Shown: positions 1 to 5,533, counted from the first letter of the stretch. The stretch: 5,533 nucleotides of DNA from an uncultured Fusobacteriaceae bacterium (GCA_947072715.1 CAMTJB010000089.1:1-5533); one strand, 5' to 3'. Translations and numbers: made by a program. Notes: generated from the letters alone by a model not told the origin.

Positions 1-15
1 ATCAACAAAAAGCCT

Positions 16-46
16 TTGTTTTACTAATTTTTTTTAGTATTACAAT
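16..46 (+). promoter_or_regulatory. Weak candidate promoter for gatCAB
   Basis: TTGTTT at 16-21 resembles a -35 box (3 of 6 bases) and TACAAT at 41-46 a sigma70-type -10 box (5 of 6), separated by a rather long 19 bp. A transcript would start near 52-54 and run about 25 bases to the gatC start. In so AT-rich a region such matches occur by chance, and the operon could equally be transcribed from a gene upstream of the window. Only the -10 match and its position speak for it. Confidence 0.3.
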
Positions 47-77
47 TGGCTAAAAGATTTGAAAATTAGGAGGAGTT

Positions 78-374
78 ATGGCGTTAACTAGAGAAGAAGT
101 TTTGAAAATTGCTAAACTTTCAAGATTAGAATTTAAAAATGAGGAAATAGAGAGATTTCAAAATGATTTAAATAATATTTTTAAATATATAGATGAATTA
201 AATGAGGTAGATACTTCTATGGTAGAACCTTTAACACAAATAAGTTTGGAAATCAATGCTTTTAGAGAGGATTTCATCAAAGAATCTTTAACACAAGAAA
301 AAGCTATGAAAAATTCCCCAAGTCAAGCTGAGGGTATGTTAGTTGTTCCTAAAGTAGTAGGAGGAGAGAATTAA
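78..374 (+). CDS. gatC: Asp-tRNA(Asn)/Glu-tRNA(Gln) amidotransferase subunit C
   Basis: This is the small subunit of the cytoplasmic GatCAB amidotransferase, which converts misacylated Glu-tRNA(Gln) and/or Asp-tRNA(Asn) to the correct Gln- or Asn-tRNA. GatC has no catalytic residues; in known structures it wraps around the GatA-GatB interface and stabilises GatA. The 98-residue length is normal for the family. The sequence shows the family pattern: a helical N-terminus (LTREEVLKIAKLSRLEF, residues 3-19), an amphipathic helix with an FxxxLxxIFxYIDEL pattern, the VEPL turn, the N-x-x-RED element near residue 61-65, and the C-terminal VPKVV. The ATG is chosen because a strong Shine-Dalgarno sequence, AGGAGGAG (68-75), lies just before it. 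The stop codon overlaps the gatA start by one base (TAATG), which implies translational coupling and matched subunit synthesis. The assignment is firm both from the sequence and from the two genes that follow. Confidence 0.96.
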   Translation: MALTREEVLKIAKLSRLEFKNEEIERFQNDLNNIFKYIDELNEVDTSMVEPLTQISLEINAFREDFIKESLTQEKAMKNSPSQAEGMLVVPKVVGGEN

Positions 375-1831
375 TGATAAAAAAATTATTAGAATTAAGT
401 GCTTTTGAAATTAGAGAAAAAATAATAAATAAAGAAATCACTTCTGAAGAATTAACAAAACTAGTTTTTGATAATATAGAAAAAACAGAATGTAAAATTG
501 GTAGTTTTGCTAACTTTAGAAAAGAAAAAGCTCTTTCTGAAGCTCGTGCCATAGATAAAAAAATAGCTCTTGGAGAACCAGTTGGACTTTTAGCTGGAAT
601 CCCAGTAGCAATAAAAGATAATATGGTCTCAATTGGTGACCCTTCATCTTCATGTTCTAAAATGTTAGAAGGATATGAAGGTATTTATGATGCAACTGTT
701 GTAAAGAAACTTAAAGAAGCTGGAGCTATTATAATAGGTAAAACAAATATGGATGAATTTGCCATGGGTTCTAGCACTAAAACATCATGTTTTGGAATGA
801 CAAAAAATCCTTGGGATTTAGAAAGAGTTCCTGGTGGTAGTAGTGGAGGAGCTGCTTCAACTATTGCTTCCCAACAAGTTTTTTTATCCCTTGGTTCCGA
901 TACTGGTGGTAGTATTAGACAACCAGCATCTTTTTGTGGAATAGTAGGATTAAAACCAACCTACGGAAGAGTTTCCAGATATGGTCTTATGGCTTTTGCC
1001 TCATCTCTTGACCAAATTGGACCTCTAGGTAAAAATGTACAAGATGTAGCTCTTTGTATGAATGTAATTTCTGGAAATGACGATTTTGATGCAACTTCTT
1101 CCACAACTCCAGTTCCTGATTTCCTTAAATATTTAAATCAAGATATAAAAGGAATTAAAATTGGAATTCCCCAAGAGTATTTCATAGAAGGGTTAAATGT
1201 AGAAATTAAAAAAATCATTTTAGATTCCATAGAAAAACTAGAGAAACTCGGTGCTGAAATTATTAAAATATCTTTACCTCATACTAAATATGCAGTATCT
1301 ACTTATTATGTATTGGCACCAGCAGAAGCTAGTTCAAATTTAGGTAGATTTGATGGAATCAGATATGGACATAGAACTACCCAAGCTAAAAATGTAGATG
1401 AATTATATAATAAATCTAGAAGTGAAGGTTTTGGAGACGAAGTTAAAAGAAGAATAATGATGGGTACTCATGTTTTAAGTGCGGGGTTCTTTGACGCTTA
1501 TTTTAAAAAAGCTCAAAAAGTTAGAACTCTAATTAAAAGAGATTTTGATTTAGCTTTTGAAAAAGTAGATGTTATCTTAACTCCTGTATCCCCTACAACT
1601 GCTTTTAAACTTACAGATATTAAAACTCCTGTTGAACTATATCTTGAAGATATTTTTACAATTCCTGCTAATATGGCTGGATTACCTGGACTTTCTGTCC
1701 CTGCGGGACTTGTACAAGGACTACCAGTTGGTATTCAATTTCTAGGTAAACATTTCGACGAAGGAACGCTTTTAAAAGTGGGAAGCGCCTTTGAAAAAGT
1801 AAGAGAAGAATGGATACTTCCAAAATTGTAA
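374..1831 (+). CDS. gatA: Asp-tRNA(Asn)/Glu-tRNA(Gln) amidotransferase subunit A (glutamine amidase)
   Basis: GatA is the glutaminase subunit of GatCAB. It hydrolyses glutamine and passes ammonia through an internal channel to GatB. The 485-residue protein belongs to the amidase-signature family. Its Ser-cisSer-Lys triad is visible as Lys81 (in PVAIKDN), Ser156 (in VPGGSSGGAA) and Ser180 (in SDTGGSIRQPA). These sit two residues beyond the Lys79/Ser154/Ser178 I recall for Staphylococcus aureus GatA, with the same spacing. Other family blocks are present: GKTNMDEFAMGSS (122-134), GLKPTYGRVSRYGL (192-205) and a C-terminal AGLPGLSVPAG followed by LPVGIQFLG. The length is typical and nothing is truncated. 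Translation starts at the ATG overlapping the gatC stop, and the AGGAGG at 359-364, inside the end of gatC, is placed for it. The gene is the middle one of the gatCAB operon. The FDGIRYGHR stretch (325-333) is usual for GatA and separates it from generic amidases. Confidence 0.98.
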   Translation: MIKKLLELSAFEIREKIINKEITSEELTKLVFDNIEKTECKIGSFANFRKEKALSEARAIDKKIALGEPVGLLAGIPVAIKDNMVSIGDPSSSCSKMLEGYEGIYDATVVKKLKEAGAIIIGKTNMDEFAMGSSTKTSCFGMTKNPWDLERVPGGSSGGAASTIASQQVFLSLGSDTGGSIRQPASFCGIVGLKPTYGRVSRYGLMAFASSLDQIGPLGKNVQDVALCMNVISGNDDFDATSSTTPVPDFLKYLNQDIKGIKIGIPQEYFIEGLNVEIKKIILDSIEKLEKLGAEIIKISLPHTKYAVSTYYVLAPAEASSNLGRFDGIRYGHRTTQAKNVDELYNKSRSEGFGDEVKRRIMMGTHVLSAGFFDAYFKKAQKVRTLIKRDFDLAFEKVDVILTPVSPTTAFKLTDIKTPVELYLEDIFTIPANMAGLPGLSVPAGLVQGLPVGIQFLGKHFDEGTLLKVGSAFEKVREEWILPKL

Positions 1832-1862
1832 AAAATTAAAAAGAAAAAAGGAGTGAATAAAT

Positions 1863-3305
1863 ATGAAAGAATGGGAATCAGTAATAGGTTTAGAGGTCCA
1901 TCTTCAACTTAAAACAGGAACTAAAGTATGGTGTGGTTGTGATGCTAATTATGATAATGCTCTTCCTAATACACATACTTGTCCAATTTGTTTGGGCCAT
2001 CCCGGTGCTTTACCTAAACTTAATAAAAAAGTTGTAGAATATGCTATAAAAGGTGCACTTGCACTAAATTGTAAAATAAATAAAAACAGTGGTTTCGATA
2101 GGAAAAATTATTTCTATCCAGATACTCCTAAAAATTATCAAATAACACAATTTGAAACTCCATATTGTGAAGCAGGATATATAGATTTTACCTTGAATTC
2201 CGGAAAACAATTAAGAACTGGAATTACTAGAATTCAAATAGAAGAAGACGCTGCAAAAAATATTCATGGTGAACATGAATCTTTCATTAATTTTAACAGA
2301 GCATCTATGCCACTAGTTGAAATAATTTCAGATCCAGATTTAAGAAGTTCAGAAGAAGCTTATGAGTATTTAAATACTTTAAAAAGTATTATAAAATATA
2401 CTAAAATAAGTGATGTCTCCATGGAGCTTGGCTCTTTAAGATGTGATGCTAATATTTCTGTTATGAAAAAAGGTTCTAAAGTTTTTGGAACAAGAGTTGA
2501 AGTTAAAAATTTAAACTCTTTCAAAGCAGTAGCTAGAGCAATTGATTATGAAATTGGAAGACAAATTGAAGTGATTGAAAATGGTGGAAGTATTTCTCAA
2601 GAAACTAGACTATGGGATGATAATGTTCAAGTTACAAGACTTATGAGAAGTAAAGAAGAAGCTATGGATTATAGATATTTTCCAGAACCTGATTTACCTA
2701 GACTTATCATAACTGATGAGATGATAAAAGCTGTAGAAATAACTATGCCTGAAAAGAAAAGTGATAAATTAATTAGATTTACAAATACTTATAAATTACC
2801 AGAATATGATGCTAACTTAATTTGTCAAGATATGGAACTTGCAGATTATTTTGAAGAAGTAGTAAAAACTTCAAATAATCCAAAACTTTCTTCTAACTGG
2901 ATAATGTCAGAAGTTATGAAAAATCTGAAAGAAAAACATATTTCTATTGAAGATTTTTCTATCTCTGCTAATCATCTAGGTGAAATAATAACCCTTATAG
3001 ATAAAGGAGTTATCTCTAATAAAATAGCTAAAGAAGTTTTTGAAATAAAATTAACTGATACTAGAACTCCACAAGAAATTGTTACTGCCAATGGTATGGT
3101 TCAAGTGGCCGACAGTGGTGCTATTGAAATAATGGTTATGGATGTAATTACATCTAACCCTAAAATGGTAGAAGATTATAAATTAGCAGATGAAGGAAAA
3201 AAACCTAGAGTTATAAAAGGACTTATAGGTCAAGTAATGAAGCTTTCAAAAGGAAAAGCTAACCCTGAATTAGTTGCTAATTTAATGGAAGAAAAATTAA
3301 AATAA
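1863..3305 (+). CDS. gatB: Asp-tRNA(Asn)/Glu-tRNA(Gln) amidotransferase subunit B
   Basis: GatB is the tRNA-binding kinase and transamidase subunit. It activates the side chain of tRNA-bound Glu or Asp with ATP and transfers to it the ammonia made by GatA. The 480-residue length is normal. The N-terminal catalytic cradle (about 3-290) begins with IGLEVHLQL, holding Glu11 and His13. A four-cysteine zinc site is visible as Cys24, Cys26, Cys40 and Cys43 (CGC, then CPIC). Further blocks are FDRKNYFYPDTPKNYQITQ (78-96), the acidic IEEDAAK (Glu127/Glu128/Asp129), GSLRCDAN with Asp195, VKNLNSFK (214-221) and DYRYFPEPDLP (269-279). The helical GatB/YqeY-type tRNA-binding tail fills about 330-480 and ends in the conserved KGKANP element (463-468). 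AAGGAG at 1848-1853 lies nine bases before the ATG. The gene is 31 bases after gatA with no terminator between, and a clear terminator follows it. One small oddity is MELG at 187-190, where many homologues have MEEG. Confidence 0.98.
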   Translation: MKEWESVIGLEVHLQLKTGTKVWCGCDANYDNALPNTHTCPICLGHPGALPKLNKKVVEYAIKGALALNCKINKNSGFDRKNYFYPDTPKNYQITQFETPYCEAGYIDFTLNSGKQLRTGITRIQIEEDAAKNIHGEHESFINFNRASMPLVEIISDPDLRSSEEAYEYLNTLKSIIKYTKISDVSMELGSLRCDANISVMKKGSKVFGTRVEVKNLNSFKAVARAIDYEIGRQIEVIENGGSISQETRLWDDNVQVTRLMRSKEEAMDYRYFPEPDLPRLIITDEMIKAVEITMPEKKSDKLIRFTNTYKLPEYDANLICQDMELADYFEEVVKTSNNPKLSSNWIMSEVMKNLKEKHISIEDFSISANHLGEIITLIDKGVISNKIAKEVFEIKLTDTRTPQEIVTANGMVQVADSGAIEIMVMDVITSNPKMVEDYKLADEGKKPRVIKGLIGQVMKLSKGKANPELVANLMEEKLK

Positions 3306-3316
3306 AATATGTAACT

Positions 3317-3355
3317 AAAAAATAAGGTGCTGTAAAAAGCTTCCTTATTTTTTTT
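3317..3355 (+). terminator. Intrinsic terminator of the gatCAB operon
   Basis: An 11-bp perfect stem pairs AAAAAATAAGG (3317-3327) with CCTTATTTTTT (3343-3353), and the right arm runs into an eight-base T tract (3348-3355). The 15-base loop can form a short inner GCT/AGC helix. It begins 12 bases after the gatB stop, where an operon terminator is expected, and separates gatCAB from the next promoter. Because the left arm is an A run the hairpin may also work on the other strand, but no minus-strand gene is seen. Confidence 0.87.
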
Positions 3356-3381
3356 AAGCTTCTATCGTGGAAAATAAAATA

Positions 3382-3410
3382 TTTACACATTTAAAAACAC
3401 ATGTTATAAT
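3382..3410 (+). promoter_or_regulatory. Strong sigma70-type promoter of the FadL-like gene, with extended -10
   Basis: TTTACA (3382-3387) is a good -35 box. After exactly 17 bp comes a perfect TATAAT -10 box (3405-3410), preceded by TG one base upstream (3402-3403), giving an extended -10 (TGTTATAAT). The 11 bases before the -35 box are almost pure A/T (AAAATAAAATA) and could act as an UP element. Transcription should start near 3416-3418, leaving a leader of about 53 bases before the ATG at 3470. This is the best promoter in the window and suggests high expression, as for many abundant outer-membrane proteins. Confidence 0.85.
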
Positions 3411-3423
3411 ACACTAGTATTTT

Positions 3424-3436
3424 TAATTTGAAATTA
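3424..3436. repeat. Small inverted repeat in the leader of the FadL-like gene
   Basis: TAATTT-G-AAATTA is a perfect 13-base palindrome with a single central base, about 7-20 bases after the predicted transcription start. Its place just downstream of a strong promoter suits a repressor site, but it is wholly A/T apart from the centre and may be chance in this composition. Confidence 0.25.
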
Positions 3437-3469
3437 TTTTTATAAAACATATGCTTTGGGAGGAATACA

Positions 3470-4741
3470 ATGAAAAAAATAAGTTTAATAGCTTTTTTAC
3501 TTATATCTACTATGGGAAAGGCTGCATCTATAGACCATATTATGAATTATACGGCTGAATATTCTGCTAATCCTGCACTACAAGGTTCAACTAATTATAG
3601 TTCCACTGTTAATTTTAATCCAGCAGGTCTTATGAGGCTTAATAACGGTTTATATATGAATGGTGGGCTTCAATATGCAACTGGTGGTTATGAGATGAAA
3701 TATGATGGAAAGAGCTACAAATCTGATTTAGGTTCTCCAGTACCAAATTTTTCTTTATATAAAAAATATGATAACTATGCTATATTTTGGACTTTAGGTG
3801 GTATCGGTGGTGGTGCAGCACTTAACTACAATGATGGGATAGCTGCTTATAAAAAACTTGAAGATAAACTTGATAAGATATTTCCTGGAGCAATTAAAAT
3901 AACTGACTCTTCTGCAAAAGGATCTAATGTCTACGTTCAATCAACACTGGGAACTGCATTTAATATAAATGAAAACCTTTCCATGTCAATAGCAGGAAGA
4001 GTTGTTCATGGGAAAAGAGATTTTGAAGGGAATGTTGAAACAACTTCCCCTATACTTGGAAATAATACACTAAGTGTAGATGCTGAAAGAGAGGCTTGGG
4101 GACTAGGAGTTCAACTGGGACTTAACTACGCTGCTACAGAAAAATTAAACTTAGGACTTAGATATGATTCAAAAATAAAAATGAATTTTAAAACTGATTC
4201 TACTGTGGGTGCTCCTTTACCTGTTGTAGGAACAAATTTTGACACTCTCTACCTTGAATATAAAAATGGAATGAAATCAAGAAGAGATTTACCAGCTATT
4301 TTAGCCCTTGGAGCACAATATAAAATTACTCCAGCTTGGACTGGGTTTGTTGGTGGAAACTACTACTTTAATAAATCTGCCAATATAGATGAAAAAGTTC
4401 AAGGAAAAGATAAAAAAGACGAAAAGTCAGTACTTAGAAAATATAAAGATGGTTATGAATTCTCTCTTGGTTCTGAATATCAAATCAATGAAAAATGGGC
4501 TTGGCTTGCTGGTGCTAACTACGGTGTTACAGGAGCAGAAAAAGAAAATTATCATGATTCAGAATTTGCTGTAGACTCATTAATGTTAGGAACAGGAGTT
4601 AAATATAAATATAACGATGCACTAGAATTATTAGGATCCGTTGCTCATTATTTCTATAATACATCTAACTCTACTGCAGGAGATATTGAATATATAAAAG
4701 AAACTACTGTATTAGGAGCAGGATTTACATATAAATTTTAA
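3470..4741 (+). CDS. OmpP1/FadL-family outer-membrane transport protein
   Basis: This is a probable outer-membrane beta-barrel of the OmpP1/FadL/TodX family, whose known members carry long-chain fatty acids or other hydrophobic compounds across the outer membrane. The 423-residue length fits. Residues 1-18 form a signal peptide (MKK start, hydrophobic SLIAFLLISTM, likely cut after Ala18). The mature N-terminus has the hatch-type family motif: NPA at 34-36, then STVNFNPAGLMRL (45-57) containing NPAG. Many alternating Gly/aromatic strands follow, such as NNGLYMNGGLQYATGGY and LNLGLRYD. The RRDLPAILALGAQY stretch (271-284) matches the family's later DLP...G..Y strand, and the protein ends in GAGFTYKF with the terminal Phe used for barrel insertion. 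It has no cysteine. A Lys-rich loop lies at about 309-326. GGGAGG (3458-3463) is six bases before the ATG. The gene has its own promoter and precedes a TetR gene. The family is firm; the substrate is unknown. Confidence 0.92.
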   Translation: MKKISLIAFLLISTMGKAASIDHIMNYTAEYSANPALQGSTNYSSTVNFNPAGLMRLNNGLYMNGGLQYATGGYEMKYDGKSYKSDLGSPVPNFSLYKKYDNYAIFWTLGGIGGGAALNYNDGIAAYKKLEDKLDKIFPGAIKITDSSAKGSNVYVQSTLGTAFNINENLSMSIAGRVVHGKRDFEGNVETTSPILGNNTLSVDAEREAWGLGVQLGLNYAATEKLNLGLRYDSKIKMNFKTDSTVGAPLPVVGTNFDTLYLEYKNGMKSRRDLPAILALGAQYKITPAWTGFVGGNYYFNKSANIDEKVQGKDKKDEKSVLRKYKDGYEFSLGSEYQINEKWAWLAGANYGVTGAEKENYHDSEFAVDSLMLGTGVKYKYNDALELLGSVAHYFYNTSNSTAGDIEYIKETTVLGAGFTYKF

Positions 4742-4756
4742 AAATATTTTTTAAAA
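4736..4756. repeat. All-A/T palindrome at the 3' end of the FadL-like gene
   Basis: TTTTAAAAA (4736-4744) and TTTTTAAAA (4748-4756) are perfect 9-base inverted arms around TAT, spanning the stop codon at 4739-4741. A hairpin with no G-C pair and no following T tract would be a poor terminator. Transcription may therefore run from the FadL-like gene into the TetR gene. Confidence 0.4.
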
Positions 4757-4769
4757 ATAAGATAAATTA

Positions 4770-4798
4770 TAGAAAAAAAAATGGAATAGTGTTATAAT
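4770..4798 (+). promoter_or_regulatory. Promoter of the TetR-family gene, with extended -10
   Basis: TATAAT at 4793-4798 is a perfect -10 box with TG one base before it (4790-4791), the same TGTTATAAT as at the FadL-like gene. The best -35 candidate at the right distance is TAGAAA (4770-4775, 4 of 6 bases, 17-bp spacer). The weak -35 could be offset by the extended -10. Transcription would start near 4804-4806, giving a leader of about 57 bases. Confidence 0.72.
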
Positions 4799-4812
4799 AA
4801 CCTTAATATTTA

Positions 4813-4845
4813 TTTTGTGAGTAATATTATTTGAGACTTACAAAA
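4813..4845 (+). promoter_or_regulatory. Imperfect inverted repeat in the tetR leader: candidate operator or RNA hairpin
   Basis: TTTTGTGAGT (4813-4822) pairs with ACTTACAAAA (4836-4845) over 10 positions, nine Watson-Crick and one that is a G-U pair in RNA, around a 13-base spacer. It starts about 8 bases after the predicted transcription start and ends directly against the G-rich ribosome binding site. As DNA it could bind the TetR-type product for autorepression, with half-site centres 23 bp apart, about two helical turns. As RNA it could affect access to the ribosome binding site. The sequence alone does not decide between these. Confidence 0.5.
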
Positions 4846-4852
4846 GGGGGGG
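4845..4852 (+). promoter_or_regulatory. Unusual G7 ribosome binding site of the TetR-family gene
   Basis: The Shine-Dalgarno position, nine bases before the ATG at 4862, is occupied by A followed by seven G residues rather than AGGAGG. A G5 run can still pair with the CCUCC of 16S rRNA using one G-U pair, so it should work. It is the only long G run in an otherwise very AT-rich window. Confidence 0.7.
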
Positions 4853-4861
4853 ATAACAGTT

Positions 4862-5431
4862 ATGCCAAAAAAAGCAATATTTAAAAAGAAACAAATTCAT
4901 AATAAAGCTTATGAATTATTTGAAAAATGGGGATTGGAAGAAATAACAGCGAGAAACCTTGCTAAAGCTTTAAATGCTTCTCCAGCACCTATTTACAGCT
5001 GTTACAAATCAATGGATGAACTTAAAGATGAGCTTGTAGAAAGAGCAAAAAAGACATTTTTAGAGTACTTAACAAATACTGAAACTGATTTTGTATTTTT
5101 AAATATAGGATTAGGTATTTGTCGTTTCGCAAGAGAAGAAAAACAATTATTTAAAAGTATTTTTTTTAAAGGCATCTCTTATCGAGATTTAATAAGGGAA
5201 TTTAGAGATTTAGTTATTATGGAAATAGAAAAAGATTTAAGATTTACAAATATTGACAAAGAAAAAAGAAGTATTATGTTTTTAGATTCTTGGATTTATG
5301 TTCATGGACTTTCTACTTTAATTGCTACTGGATACTTTGATGATATCACTGAAGAAGAGATAAAAGAAAGAATTTTAGAAGCACCTGGAGTTCTTTTATA
5401 CAAAAGATTAGAACAAGAAAAAAATAAATAA
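4862..5431 (+). CDS. TetR/AcrR-family transcriptional regulator
   Basis: This is a probable homodimeric one-component repressor that releases DNA when it binds a small ligand. At 189 residues it has normal TetR-family length. The N-terminal DNA-binding domain covers about 8-55: helix 1 with AYELFEKWGLEEITA, then a helix-turn-helix RNLAKALNASPAPIYSCYKSMDELKDEL. Here NASPAPIYSCY (38-48) is the turn and recognition helix, in the place of the common VSxGTLYxYF. The C-terminal ligand and dimer domain is helical. It carries WIYVHGLSTLIATG (144-157), with Trp144, His148 and Gly149, like TetR proteins with a WHG-type C-terminal domain. It begins at an ATG nine bases after a G-rich Shine-Dalgarno tract and has its own promoter. 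It lies 120 bases after the FadL-like gene in the same direction. Regulation of that gene, of itself, or of a gene just beyond the window is plausible. The ligand is unknown. Confidence 0.9.
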   Translation: MPKKAIFKKKQIHNKAYELFEKWGLEEITARNLAKALNASPAPIYSCYKSMDELKDELVERAKKTFLEYLTNTETDFVFLNIGLGICRFAREEKQLFKSIFFKGISYRDLIREFRDLVIMEIEKDLRFTNIDKEKRSIMFLDSWIYVHGLSTLIATGYFDDITEEEIKERILEAPGVLLYKRLEQEKNK

Positions 5432-5440
5432 AATTAATTT

Positions 5441-5481
5441 AAAGGGTTTAAATTCTGTAACTTATAGAACTTAAGCCCTTT
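5441..5481 (+). terminator. Hairpin after the TetR-family gene, probable terminator
   Basis: AAAGGGTTTAA (5441-5451) pairs with TTAAGCCCTTT (5471-5481) over 11 positions including one G-U. After a single A/C mismatch the stem continues as TTCT (5453-5456) with AGAA (5466-5469), around a nine-base loop. It starts nine bases after the TetR stop. The T tract is short (TTTG), so termination on the plus strand may be incomplete. On the minus strand the hairpin is followed by a T-rich stretch, so it could be bidirectional. Confidence 0.65.
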
Positions 5482-5509
5482 GTAACTACTCAGCTGTGAG
5501 TACTACAAA
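5479..5509. repeat. Two-part inverted repeat downstream of the TetR-family gene
   Basis: The core is TACTCA (5487-5492), GCTG, TGAGTA (5497-5502), a perfect 6-base inverted repeat with a four-base centre. Outside it TTTGTA (5479-5484) pairs with TACAAA (5504-5509), across an unequal gap of two bases (AC) and one base (C). It shares TTT with the preceding hairpin, so both cannot form fully at once. No T tract follows on either strand, so it does not look like a terminator. An operator for the next gene or a stable RNA element is possible. The last 24 bases of the window (5510-5533) show nothing else. Confidence 0.5.
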
Positions 5510-5533
5510 AAACAAAAAATAGCCAAATAATAG

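Noticed and set aside
4..39. Short hairpins AACAAA/TTTGTT (4-20) and TACTAA/TTAGTA (22-39) near a T run, possibly the terminator of an upstream gene
   Set aside because: The stems have six pairs with only one G-C pair each, and the upstream gene is outside the window, so a terminator cannot be supported.
349..552. A 67-codon open frame on the minus strand over the start of gatA
   Set aside because: It lies antisense to the firmly identified gatA, has no ribosome binding site in a sensible place and resembles no family; it is a by-product of AT-rich coding sequence.
3451..3469. An ATG at 3451-3453 as an alternative start upstream of the FadL-like gene
   Set aside because: It is out of frame with the gene, has no Shine-Dalgarno sequence, and the ATG at 3470 has GGGAGG at ideal spacing followed by a proper signal peptide.
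4389..4574. A 61-codon plus-strand open frame inside the FadL-like gene
   Set aside because: It is a shifted frame within a clearly coding gene, gives a Lys/Ile-rich low-complexity product and has no convincing ribosome binding site.
5432..5533. The tandem hairpins after the TetR gene as the start of an insertion element, tRNA or small RNA gene
   Set aside because: No transposase fragment, target duplication, tRNA fold or clear promoter is visible, and the window ends too soon to judge; they are listed only as a terminator and an inverted repeat.

Overview
The window is a strongly AT-rich bacterial segment with five complete genes, all on the plus strand, in two or three transcription units. 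The A/T-biased codon use, a gatC-gatA-gatB operon, an OmpP1/FadL-type outer-membrane barrel protein (so a diderm cell) and a clostridial-looking TetR regulator together suggest a member of the Fusobacteriota. This assignment is inference from style and gene content; there is no rRNA or other marker to confirm it.

Layout. (1) Bases 1-77 hold a weak candidate promoter and the ribosome binding site of gatC. (2) Bases 78-3305 are gatC, gatA and gatB, the three subunits of the tRNA-dependent amidotransferase GatCAB. gatC and gatA overlap by one base (TAATG); gatA and gatB are 31 bases apart. GatA releases ammonia from glutamine, GatB uses it to amidate Glu-tRNA(Gln) and/or Asp-tRNA(Asn), and GatC helps hold the other two together. 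All expected catalytic and zinc-binding residues are visible. (3) Bases 3306-3469 contain a good intrinsic terminator closing the gat operon, then a very well-formed promoter (TTTACA, 17 bp, TGTTATAAT). (4) Bases 3470-4741 encode a 423-residue FadL/OmpP1-family outer-membrane protein with a signal peptide, the NPAG motif and a C-terminal Phe, probably a channel for long-chain fatty acids or other hydrophobic compounds. (5) Bases 4742-4861 hold an all-A/T palindrome, a second TGTTATAAT promoter, a 10-bp imperfect inverted repeat and an unusual G7 Shine-Dalgarno tract. (6) Bases 4862-5431 encode a 189-residue TetR/AcrR-family repressor with a W-x3-HG motif in its ligand-binding half. (7) Bases 5432-5533 hold a terminator-like hairpin followed by a second inverted repeat.

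The gat operon is ordinary housekeeping. The less ordinary part is the FadL-like gene with the TetR gene behind it. The two promoters share a 10-base core, and inverted repeats sharing half-site sequences lie just before and just after the tetR gene. This suggests, without proving, that the regulator controls itself and perhaps the porin or the next gene beyond the window. I see no mobile element, CRISPR array, tRNA, rRNA or clearly new system.
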